Both the position numbers and the translations under genes were made by a program. Positions 1-5,485 of a DNA stretch of 8,165 nt are shown here, piece after piece. Numbering within the stretch: the stretch's first letter is position 1; the number at the start of each line of letters is the position of its first letter. Under the pieces are notes generated by a model. That model was not told the origin of the DNA. It ran no database searches and was given only the letters and a program-made list of their open reading frames with translations. Source of the DNA: Holophagaceae bacterium (lineage in GTDB: Bacteria > Acidobacteriota > Holophagae > Holophagales > Holophagaceae); assembly GCA_025355915.1 (NCBI GenBank), contig JANXYT010000026.1, forward strand, positions 1-8,165, given 5' to 3'.

Positions 1-435
1 GATCTGATCCTGCTGGATGTCCTCATGCCAGACCTGGACGGGATTGAAGTCTGTAAAAGGCTTAAAGCGAATCCAGCGACACGGGCCATCCCCGTGATCT
101 TCGTAACGGCCCAGTCGGGGTCAGGGGAGGTCCTCACCGGGTTCGATGTGGGCGCCGTGGACTATGTCACCAAGCCCTTCCATATTCCCGAACTCTTGGC
201 CCGGGTGCATGTCCATGTGGAACTCCGCCGCGTCCAACACGAAGTCCACATGCTCCGCGGCATCCTGCCCACGTGTGCCCATTGCAAGAACATCCGCGAC
301 GAAAAGGGAATCTGGCACTCGATCGAGGCCTACATTTCCCAGCACTCGGAGGCCCACTTCTCCCATGGCCTCTGCCCCACCTGTGCACCCCTCTATTTCC
401 CCGCGGCCAAAAAGGACGCCCCCGGCTCGGATTGA
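1..435 (+). CDS. Response regulator, receiver domain plus C-terminal CxxC/CxxC module (5' partial)
   Basis: The frame is open from the first base, so the true start and roughly the first 45-50 residues lie outside the window. What remains begins in receiver strand beta-3: LLDVLMPDLDG, with the likely phosphoacceptor Asp at bases 16-18. The conserved Thr of VIFVTAQ is at 106-108 and the conserved Lys of VTKPF at 172-174, so the phosphorylation site looks functional. After a short helix (ELRRVQHEVHML) comes a Cys module: LPTCAHCKNIRDEKGIW, then FSHGLCPTC. Its four Cys codons are at 274-276, 283-285, 373-375 and 382-384. I recognise this as a recurrent tail (LPIC..CKKIRdd.GyW...FSHGiCpeC) of response regulators and sensor proteins, function unknown to me; metal binding is an inference. 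There is no HTH, GGDEF or EAL output domain, so it may act through protein contacts or be part of a phosphorelay. The stop is TGA at 433-435, convergent with rsmB. Confidence 0.9.
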   Translation, partial: DLILLDVLMPDLDGIEVCKRLKANPATRAIPVIFVTAQSGSGEVLTGFDVGAVDYVTKPFHIPELLARVHVHVELRRVQHEVHMLRGILPTCAHCKNIRDEKGIWHSIEAYISQHSEAHFSHGLCPTCAPLYFPAAKKDAPGSD

Positions 436-480
436 TTCGGCCCTTCGGCGATGGCGGGCCTGCGTTGATGCAGCCTGGGG

Positions 481-1764
481 TTAGCCCCGCCCCACGGCAA
501 AGGCCTGGAACCCCTCCCCCTCCCAGCGCATGGGATGGGGCCGGAAGAAGGCGGTGGCGCCACCTTCGATTCCAGCTTCTGCCCCCAGTGCCGCAGGCCA
601 GACCTCGGCCGGGCGCAGGTCGGGCCGCGCCCCTTCCAGCCACTCGCGATGGACGGCGCCTTCCTCGGGCAGCCAGGAACAGACGGCGTAGACGAGCAGA
701 CCCCCGGGAGCCAGGCGATCGGCGGCGGCGATCAGCAGACGCTTCTGCAAACCAATCAGCCGCGGCAGCTCGTCATGGGCCAACCAGGGCCACTCGGGGT
801 GCTTCTGGAGGGTGCCACTGCCGCTGCAGGGGGCGTCCAGTAGGATGAGGTCGAAGGTGTCCTGGGTTTGCTCCAGCCATTCCGCGGCATCGGCCTGGAT
901 GACCCGGGCCTCGACGCCCCGCTGCTGAAGGGTCTGGCGCAGGCGGGCGGCCCGCTTGGGATGCACCTCCAGAGCCGTGAGGGCGGCCCCGGGGTGGCGC
1001 AGGGCCAAGGTGGTGGTCTTGCCGCCCGGGGCGGCGCAGGCATCCAGGATGCGGGTGACGGGCCGATCCCAGGCGTAGGCCAATAGGGCCTGGGAGCTGC
1101 GGTCCTGCACAATGCCGCCGGCGGCTTCCAGCCAGGGACGGGGGAAGGGGGCGCCGTCTTCCAGGCAGAGACAACCGGGCAGGTCGGCGCTGGGCAAGAG
1201 CCCTTCGGGCACCTCCCCCTTCAGCAGGCGAAAGTCGGGGCGGGGCGGTTGCTGCAGCCGCGCCCAGAGGCCTTCCAGCTCGCCCTCGGCATGATGAGGC
1301 GCCAGGGCCGCCTTCAGAACCCGCTCGGCGATGGGACTGCGGTCCAGCGCGGGGGGCAGGGCATCCAGTTCCGCGGCCAGGGCGGCTCGATCCTTGGCGG
1401 CGCGGCGCAGGATGGCGTTCACCAGGCCCTTGTGGGGAACAAAGCCCAGGTCGCGATCCGCCGCCAGGTCCACGGACTCGTTCACGGCAGCATGGTCGCT
1501 CACGCCCGGCAGCCAGGCCAACTGGGCGAGACCCATGGCCAGGGTCACCCGGGTGCCCAGGGGCACACCCCGGTCGGGATCCTTCAGCTTGGGTTTCAAC
1601 CAGGCCTGGAGGCACCCCCAACGCCGGAGGCATAGCCCAAGGAGGGCCTGGGCCAGATGGGCGTCCTCGCCCAGGTCGCGATCCCAGAAGTCCGGCACCC
1701 GGCCCTTCTCTCCGAAGACCTCGTGGAGGGCGTGGGCGACGTGGAGGCGGGCGGGCGTGGGCAT
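481..1764 (-). CDS. rsmB: 16S rRNA (cytosine-5)-methyltransferase RsmB (Sun/Fmu family)
   Basis: The 427-residue length is typical of RsmB, which uses S-adenosylmethionine to methylate C5 of a 16S rRNA cytosine (C967 in E. coli). Residues 1 to about 130 form the NusB-like RNA-binding domain (NESVDLA, HKGLVNAILRR). The Rossmann methyltransferase domain follows from about residue 210. Visible motifs are motif I DACAAPGGKT (241-250, SAM binding), motif IV DAPCSGSGT (310-318, Cys313) and motif VI VCSWLPEE (Cys362, the expected nucleophile position). Motif VI departs slightly from the usual TCS...EN: Val replaces Thr and Gly stands where Asn is common. The start is ATG at 1762-1764, the first in-frame start; only a weak GGA (bases 1770-1772) precedes it. 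The stop is TAA. Neighbours are unrelated, and the def/fmt partners often found beside rsmB are absent from the window. Family assignment is firm; the exact target base is inferred. Confidence 0.95.
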   Translation of the reverse strand: MPTPARLHVAHALHEVFGEKGRVPDFWDRDLGEDAHLAQALLGLCLRRWGCLQAWLKPKLKDPDRGVPLGTRVTLAMGLAQLAWLPGVSDHAAVNESVDLAADRDLGFVPHKGLVNAILRRAAKDRAALAAELDALPPALDRSPIAERVLKAALAPHHAEGELEGLWARLQQPPRPDFRLLKGEVPEGLLPSADLPGCLCLEDGAPFPRPWLEAAGGIVQDRSSQALLAYAWDRPVTRILDACAAPGGKTTTLALRHPGAALTALEVHPKRAARLRQTLQQRGVEARVIQADAAEWLEQTQDTFDLILLDAPCSGSGTLQKHPEWPWLAHDELPRLIGLQKRLLIAAADRLAPGGLLVYAVCSWLPEEGAVHREWLEGARPDLRPAEVWPAALGAEAGIEGGATAFFRPHPMRWEGEGFQAFAVGRG

Positions 1765-1924
1765 GGCATTCCAATCAATCGAGAAAACCAGAAACCGCTA
1801 AAGGCGCGAAAGAACGCGGAGCAGGCGATGAGCGGTTCCATCGCGGACCCGATGATCAACCCAAGCTTAACGGGTCCCAACGGGCCGGGAGTCGTTGCGG
1901 GCCACCGGGTCTCGGAGCGCCGAT
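1765..1924. other. Intergenic region with a CGC/AAAG-rich repeat-like motif
   Basis: This 160-bp gap between the rsmB start and the epoxide hydrolase stop is the largest non-coding stretch here. I see no gene in it and no strong promoter match upstream of rsmB on the minus strand. The stretch at about 1786-1820 is relatively purine-rich on the plus strand, with CGC at 1796-1798, 1805-1807 and 1815-1817 separated by AAAG-type spacers. It resembles a family of dispersed intergenic sequences (AACCGCAAAG.CGCAAAGAACGC) that I recall from many bacterial genomes. Any rsmB promoter must lie in this gap or further upstream. Confidence 0.5.
1786..1822 (+). repeat. Possible copy of a dispersed intergenic repeat (CGC-nAAAGn phased)
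   Basis: The plus strand reads AACCAGAAACCGCTAAAGG, then CGCGAAAGAACGCGGAG. CGC triplets recur every 9-10 bases with A-rich spacers. The likeness to a common intergenic motif is from memory. Only one copy is in the window, so repetition cannot be shown here. Confidence 0.35.
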
Positions 1925-3088
1925 TCAGAGCTCCGCAAAGAAGGCTGCGATGTCGCGCGCAAGGCGCACGGGGTCCTCGGCGGGGCCGAAGTGCCCACCG
2001 CTCGGCATGGAAGTCCACCGACGCACGTCGTAAAGTCGCTCCGCCCATTCCCGCGGCGGGCTTCCTTCAGAGACGTAGTTGTTGTCGAAGTTGGCAAACC
2101 CTGCGGGTACCTGCACACGATCGTCGGGTTGAAGATCCACCCCATGCCACCGGTTGTCGAAATAGTCGCGCATGGAAGGGGTAATGGTCTCCGTGACCCA
2201 GTAAAGCGTGAGCATCGTGAGGAGGAAATCCTGCGAAAAGTGCGCTTCGAGGTCGCCCCCGGAGTCGCTCCAGGCGCGCCACTTTTCAAGTATCCAAGCC
2301 GCGAGTCCGGCAGGCGAATCGTTCAGCGCATAGCCGAGTGTTTGTGGCCTTGTCGACTGGATGGCGGAATAACCCCGCTCGGTCTCATCCCATTGGCGCA
2401 GCCTGGCGACATAGGTGCTTTCGGCTTCGGTCAAGGGCCGCGTCCCTTCGCCAGTGAGCGGCCAGAGTTCCATGGTCGTCAGGTGGATGCCGATCATGGG
2501 CGCCGGATGCTCGATAGCCATATAAGTGGCCACCCCCGCACCGAAATCCCCGCCCCCGGCCCCATAGCGTTCGTAGCCGAGTCCAAGCATGAGCTCGTGC
2601 CACATGCGTGCAATGGTGCGGTAGGTTGCCTGTGCCGGCCGTTCCGAGAAGCCGTATCCCGGAAGGGAGGGAATAACGAGGTCGAAGGCCGGAGCGTCGA
2701 TGCCGTGGGCCTTCGGGTCGGTCAAGAGGGGCACCAGCGGCAGAAGTTCATGGAATGAGCTGGGCCAACCATGGGTCAGGATCAAGGGGATGCCGTTCCC
2801 CTCCCGTGCTCGTTCGTGTACGAAGTGGATGCGGGTGTCCCCGAGCTCGGCGTGAAAGTGCTTGAACGTGTTCAGCCGGCGCTCCTCTGCCCGCCAGTCG
2901 AAACCATGGGCCCAGTAGCTCAGCAGGCTCCGCAGGTAATCGAGATCGGTCCCCTGCGCCCAGGCAGACCCGGGCGCCTGGGCAGGCCAACGTGTGTGAA
3001 GGATGCGCGCCCTGAGGTCGGCCAGGACGTCATCGGACACATGGACCGTGAAGGGCGTGATCGGCATCAGCTTGGCTTCTGGATCCAT
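1925..3088 (-). CDS. Epoxide hydrolase, alpha/beta fold with EHN N-terminal domain
   Basis: This 387-residue protein hydrolyses an epoxide to a vicinal diol, probably in the cytoplasm since no signal peptide is seen; the substrate is unknown. The EHN-type N-terminal domain spans about residues 9-115 (ITPFTVHVSDDVLADLRARI, TRWP). The oxyanion segment HGWPSS is at 106-111. GGGDFGAG carries the expected nucleophile Asp181, and SGGHFGPAEDP carries catalytic His366. The lid segment RGYSAIQSTRPQTLGYAL (Tyr240) is very typical of the family, and Tyr309 in MRDYF may be the second lid tyrosine. The charge-relay acid is probably Asp335 or Glu341 (FDNNYVSEG). I chose ATG 3086-3088 because AAGGAG precedes it by 10 bases. 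An internal ATG at 3065-3067 (MPITPF) is possible but has only a poor ribosome site. The start lies 4 bp after the stop of the CsgG-like gene, so the two are probably co-transcribed. GC at third positions looks lower than in rsmB (residues 251-269: 11 of 19 codons). Confidence 0.93.
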   Translation of the reverse strand: MDPEAKLMPITPFTVHVSDDVLADLRARILHTRWPAQAPGSAWAQGTDLDYLRSLLSYWAHGFDWRAEERRLNTFKHFHAELGDTRIHFVHERAREGNGIPLILTHGWPSSFHELLPLVPLLTDPKAHGIDAPAFDLVIPSLPGYGFSERPAQATYRTIARMWHELMLGLGYERYGAGGGDFGAGVATYMAIEHPAPMIGIHLTTMELWPLTGEGTRPLTEAESTYVARLRQWDETERGYSAIQSTRPQTLGYALNDSPAGLAAWILEKWRAWSDSGGDLEAHFSQDFLLTMLTLYWVTETITPSMRDYFDNRWHGVDLQPDDRVQVPAGFANFDNNYVSEGSPPREWAERLYDVRRWTSMPSGGHFGPAEDPVRLARDIAAFFAEL

Positions 3089-3092
3089 GAAG

Positions 3093-4271
3093 CTACAACT
3101 CCTTGAGGATCTCCGTCTTCTTGGCGTCGTATTCCTTTTTGTCGAGCAGCCCCTTCTTGTACAGCTCTTGGAGCTTCTGCAGGCGCTCCTCGGGACTGGC
3201 CTTGCCCGCGGTCGGTGCGGGATTCGACGGGAAGGGCCTGGACTCGGCACGGGCGGGGATGGGTTCGGAGCGCTCGGGCCGCCGCTCGGACTGCCGCAGG
3301 GCATCCTGGAGGGCGATGGCCTCCTGGCACTCCTTCAGGGCGGTCTGGAAAATGCTGGCGTCGGACTGCATGTCCAGGGCGGCTCGGAGGTAGGGCAGGG
3401 CCTCCTCGTACTGTCCCTGGATGACGCGGATGATGCCGACGTTGTAGTGGGCCCGGGGATAGTACTTGGGCTTCTGGCCCTGGTCGCGCTTGGATTGCTC
3501 AAGGCCATCGAGGGCCAGATTCAGGGCTCCCCGGAGGTCGCCCGCCTTGAGCCGCTCGTGGGCCTTGGCCATGCCGAAGGCGTCGTCGTCGAAGAAGGTC
3601 AGCTTGCGCACTTCGCTCCAGGCCAGGAGCATGCGCAGCACCTTGACCTTAGCGGTCTCGAAGGCCAGGCGCCGCACGTCGGAATCCCGGGGGTAGGCAG
3701 GGAAGCCCTCATACGAGCTGTTGCTGAGGCTGGGGGCGTCCTCCAGGCGCTGGGCGCCAAAGACCCTGCCGGTACTCAGATCCACCACCTGCACCGTGGC
3801 GCTGAAATCCAGGCTGGTGATGCTCGTGCGCTTGAGGCGGACGACCTCCTGCTTGGTCTTGTGGTCGGTGCTGCGCTCCTCCTTCGAGGCTTGATTGCGA
3901 CTCACATCCGACCGATTCACGTTCACGATCACCAGCACACTCGGGCCCAGCAGCCTGCCCAGTTTGGCGATGGTGGCGGGCTCCACGTAGCCGCTGGCGC
4001 CAAGCTCCTGCTCCTTCAGGACCGCATCCAGATGGGCGCGATCCACCACCTCCACCTGTCGGCCCTGCACCAGGTCGGCCGTGAGCGCGTCCGCCAGTTC
4101 CCGGGAGTTCAGGTCGCGGGAAGGCGCGAAGGCCAGGCGCTCGACCTTGAGCCCCAGGCCCGGGGGGTGCACGAGGGTGACCTCCACTTTGGGGTTGGCG
4201 AGTTCGCTCCAGAACTGCGCCTGGGCGGGCATCGCCACCATCAGCACGGACGCGGGAATCAACAGGCGCAT
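3093..4271 (-). CDS. Exported CsgG-like protein with TPR-like region and C-terminal SHOCT domain
   Basis: This 392-residue protein starts with a clear signal peptide (MRLLIPASVLMVAMPAQA, cleavage likely after Ala18, AQA|Q). There is no lipobox Cys, unlike CsgG itself. Residues about 41-175 resemble the CsgG/LpoB-type fold: ELADALTADLVQGRQVEVVDR, LDAVLKEQ, GASGYVEPATIAKLGRLLG and a VQVVDLSTGRV strand. A charged insert (about 120-148) interrupts the core. Residues about 231-305 (AHERLKAGDLRGALNLAL, RAHYNVGIIRVIQGQYEEALPYL) look like tetratricopeptide helices. A Pro/Arg/Glu-rich linker (about 328-358) leads to a SHOCT module at the very end (359-391: EERLQKLQELYKKGLLDKKE), a short domain thought to mediate oligomerisation. 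The likely location is the periplasm or outer-membrane face; the function is unknown. The start ATG 4269-4271 has GGAG 5 bases upstream and a proper signal peptide. An extension to 4385 would add 38 residues that hide the signal. It is divergent from the OsmC gene. Confidence 0.85.
   Translation of the reverse strand: MRLLIPASVLMVAMPAQAQFWSELANPKVEVTLVHPPGLGLKVERLAFAPSRDLNSRELADALTADLVQGRQVEVVDRAHLDAVLKEQELGASGYVEPATIAKLGRLLGPSVLVIVNVNRSDVSRNQASKEERSTDHKTKQEVVRLKRTSITSLDFSATVQVVDLSTGRVFGAQRLEDAPSLSNSSYEGFPAYPRDSDVRRLAFETAKVKVLRMLLAWSEVRKLTFFDDDAFGMAKAHERLKAGDLRGALNLALDGLEQSKRDQGQKPKYYPRAHYNVGIIRVIQGQYEEALPYLRAALDMQSDASIFQTALKECQEAIALQDALRQSERRPERSEPIPARAESRPFPSNPAPTAGKASPEERLQKLQELYKKGLLDKKEYDAKKTEILKEL
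3099..3104 (-). promoter_or_regulatory. Shine-Dalgarno site of the epoxide hydrolase, inside the upstream gene
   Basis: The minus strand reads AAGGAG here, 10 bases before the ATG at 3086-3088. The same bases encode Lys-Glu of the final LKEL of the upstream CsgG-like protein, whose TAG stop (3093-3095) falls between the site and the start. This geometry favours translational coupling and supports the chosen start. Confidence 0.7.
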
Positions 4272-4276
4272 GGGGA

Positions 4277-4280
4277 CTCC
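4277..4280 (-). promoter_or_regulatory. Shine-Dalgarno site deciding the start of the CsgG-like gene
   Basis: The minus strand reads GGAG here (within CCGGAG), 5 bases before the ATG at 4269-4271. It supports that start over the longer reading frame that would begin at 4385. Confidence 0.55.
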
Positions 4281-4371
4281 GGAAGGCGGCTCCAGGCTAG
4301 CAGACCAGACGGTCCGGGGCCGGTCGACCCCTGGGGCCTTACGCCTCGCGTTAACCTGTCCCGAGTCTTCC

Positions 4372-4376
4372 AAGGA
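4372..4376 (+). promoter_or_regulatory. Shine-Dalgarno site of the OsmC-family gene
   Basis: AAGGA lies 7 bases before the ATG at 4384-4386. It fixes the start there, not at upstream in-frame starts that would run through the intergenic region and into the complement of the CsgG-like gene. Confidence 0.65.
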
Positions 4377-4383
4377 AACCCCC

Positions 4384-4830
4384 ATGGCCCATCACTACCC
4401 CCTCGCCCTCGCCTGGACCGGCAACACCCTCGACGGCACCTACACCCGCGACGCCACCGTCACGAACCCGGGCAAGCACCCTCTTTCCGTGAGCAGCGCG
4501 CCGGAATTCGCGGGCGACACCGCACGCTGGAATCCCGAGGAGCTGCTGGGCTCGGCCCTGGCCACCTGCCACATGCTCACCTTCCTGGCCCTCTGCGCGA
4601 AGGCCAAGGTGGAGATCGTCGGCTACGAGGACCACGCAGAGGCCATTCTGGACACGGTGGACAAGATCTCCCGCGTCACCCAGGTCCATTTGCGGCCCGT
4701 CATCCGCGTCACACGCGGCACCAGCATGGCCAAGGTGGTCGAGCTGTTCGAAAAGGCCCACAAGTACTGCTTCGTGGCCAATTCCGTCACCTGCGAAGCC
4801 GTGCTGGAACCCCGCGTGGTCGAGGTCTAG
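4384..4830 (+). CDS. OsmC/Ohr-family peroxidase
   Basis: This 148-residue cytoplasmic protein belongs to the OsmC family of thiol-dependent peroxidases, which reduce organic hydroperoxides and peroxides. The N-terminal strand region (LALAWTGNTLDGTYTRD) is followed by ARWNPEELLGSALATCHMLT. That segment holds the conserved Glu53 and the peroxidatic Cys62 on the central helix. The second Cys is Cys129 in HKYCFVANSV, in the position of the resolving cysteine. Both thiols are therefore present and the enzyme should be active. Length is normal for the family. The sequence looks more like the general OsmC/YhfA-type branch than classic Ohr, but the subfamily cannot be settled by eye. The start is set by AAGGA 7 bases upstream. 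The stop (TAG) is 9 bp before nrdR, so the two are likely one transcript. Confidence 0.93.
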   Translation: MAHHYPLALAWTGNTLDGTYTRDATVTNPGKHPLSVSSAPEFAGDTARWNPEELLGSALATCHMLTFLALCAKAKVEIVGYEDHAEAILDTVDKISRVTQVHLRPVIRVTRGTSMAKVVELFEKAHKYCFVANSVTCEAVLEPRVVEV

Positions 4831-4839
4831 AAAGCCCCG

Positions 4840-5406
4840 ATGCGCTGCCCCTTCTGCGGTCACCTCGAGGACAAGGTGGTGGACTCCCGGGAATCCAGGG
4901 AGGGGGACTCCATCCGGCGGCGGCGCGAGTGCCTGTCCTGTGCCCGGCGCTTCACCAGCTACGAGCGGGTGGAGGAGGTGCCCCTGGTGATCCTCAAGAA
5001 GGATGGCCGTCGGGAGCCCTTCGATCGCCAGAAACTCATGAAGGGCCTGCTGCTGGCCTGCCAGAAGCGGCCCATCTCCCTCGCCCGCATCGAGCAACTG
5101 GTGGGTGACCTGCACGCCCGGCTCATGGAACGGCCCGACCGCGAGATCCGCAGCCGCGAACTGGGCGAGCTGATCATGGACGAGCTGAAGGGCCTGGATC
5201 AGGTGGCCTATGTGCGCTTCGCCAGCGTGTACCGCGACTTCAAGGACCTGCCGGATTTCGTGAAGGCGCTGGAGGGGCTCATGCACAAGGAGACCGCCAC
5301 CGGACGGTCTGTTTCCCTGCCGCCCGAAGCCCCCAAGCCCCTGTCTCAGGCCTTATTCCCCAGCGAAGCCGTGGATCTTCCCCTCCTGAAGCCGCGAAAA
5401 AAGTAG
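4840..5406 (+). CDS. nrdR: Transcriptional repressor NrdR
   Basis: NrdR is a nucleotide-sensing repressor that binds NrdR boxes in front of ribonucleotide reductase genes. Residues 1-45 are the zinc ribbon: MRCPFCGH (Cys3, Cys6) and CLSCARRFTSYER (Cys31, Cys34), with the basic stretch SIRRRREC between. Residues about 49-139 are the ATP-cone: PLVILKKDGRREPFDRQKLMKGL through VAYVRFASVYRDFKDL, a hallmark ending. The protein is 188 residues, about 35 longer than the common 150-residue form. The extra tail (about 151-188) is rich in Pro, Ser and Lys and looks disordered. The ATG at 4840-4842 must be the start because the first Cys pair follows at once. The ribosome site is weak (GAGGT at 4822-4826, 13 bases away, overlapping the end of the upstream gene), which suggests coupling to the OsmC gene. 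No ribonucleotide reductase gene is in the window. Confidence 0.97.
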   Translation: MRCPFCGHLEDKVVDSRESREGDSIRRRRECLSCARRFTSYERVEEVPLVILKKDGRREPFDRQKLMKGLLLACQKRPISLARIEQLVGDLHARLMERPDREIRSRELGELIMDELKGLDQVAYVRFASVYRDFKDLPDFVKALEGLMHKETATGRSVSLPPEAPKPLSQALFPSEAVDLPLLKPRKK

Positions 5407-5485
5407 GCGCGTCCAACCCTCGCCCCACGCGGCCTCGTCGGGTGTTGTTAGGCGCTCGAGGGTATCCTGAAGCCAGAGGTTTCCT
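5407..5485 (+). promoter_or_regulatory. nrdR-lon intergenic leader with a 7-bp inverted repeat
   Basis: This 79-bp gap may contain the lon promoter or simply link lon to the nrdR transcript. An inverted repeat ACCCTCG (5416-5422) / CGAGGGT (5457-5463) frames the middle of it. No run of T follows, so it does not look like a terminator. I see no good sigma-32 type or CIRCE heat-shock element. TTGTTA (5445-5450) and TATCCT (5463-5468) look like promoter boxes but are only 12 bases apart, too close for a standard sigma-70 promoter. Confidence 0.3.
5476..5479 (+). promoter_or_regulatory. Shine-Dalgarno site supporting the GTG start of lon
   Basis: GAGG lies 6 bases before GTG 5486-5488. There is no ATG nearby in frame (the next comes after more than 50 codons, inside the conserved N-terminal domain), so GTG is the start. 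Confidence 0.6.

Larger units (their letters stand above)
4272..4383. promoter_or_regulatory. Divergent intergenic region expected to carry two promoters
   Basis: This 112-bp stretch separates the divergent CsgG-like and OsmC genes and should contain the promoter of each, since no other upstream gene reads into them. I could not place convincing -35/-10 pairs on either strand. A short perfect palindrome GGTCGACC lies at 4322-4329; it is too short to call an operator. The functional assignment rests on gene arrangement only. Confidence 0.35.

Noticed and set aside
439..460. Hairpin GGCCC/GGGCC between the convergent response regulator and rsmB
   Set aside because: The stem is only 5 bp with a 12-base loop, and no T run follows on either strand, so it is not a credible terminator.
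3089..3304. N-terminal extension of the epoxide hydrolase to an earlier start at 3304
   Set aside because: It would overlap the end of the CsgG-like gene and add 72 Pro/Arg/Ser-rich residues unlike any epoxide hydrolase; the ATG at 3086-3088 has a good ribosome site.
4272..4383. Specific -35/-10 boxes between the divergent genes
   Set aside because: Candidate hexamers such as TAGCCT on the minus strand had no matching -35 at the right distance.
4272..4385. N-terminal extension of the CsgG-like protein to 4385
   Set aside because: It would bury the signal peptide and overlap the OsmC gene start; GGAG before the ATG at 4269-4271 supports the shorter form.
3003..5108. Long plus-strand open frame (701 codons) across the CsgG-like gene and the OsmC gene
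   Set aside because: It runs antisense to one real gene and out of frame through others, and its translation is low-complexity with no recognisable domain.
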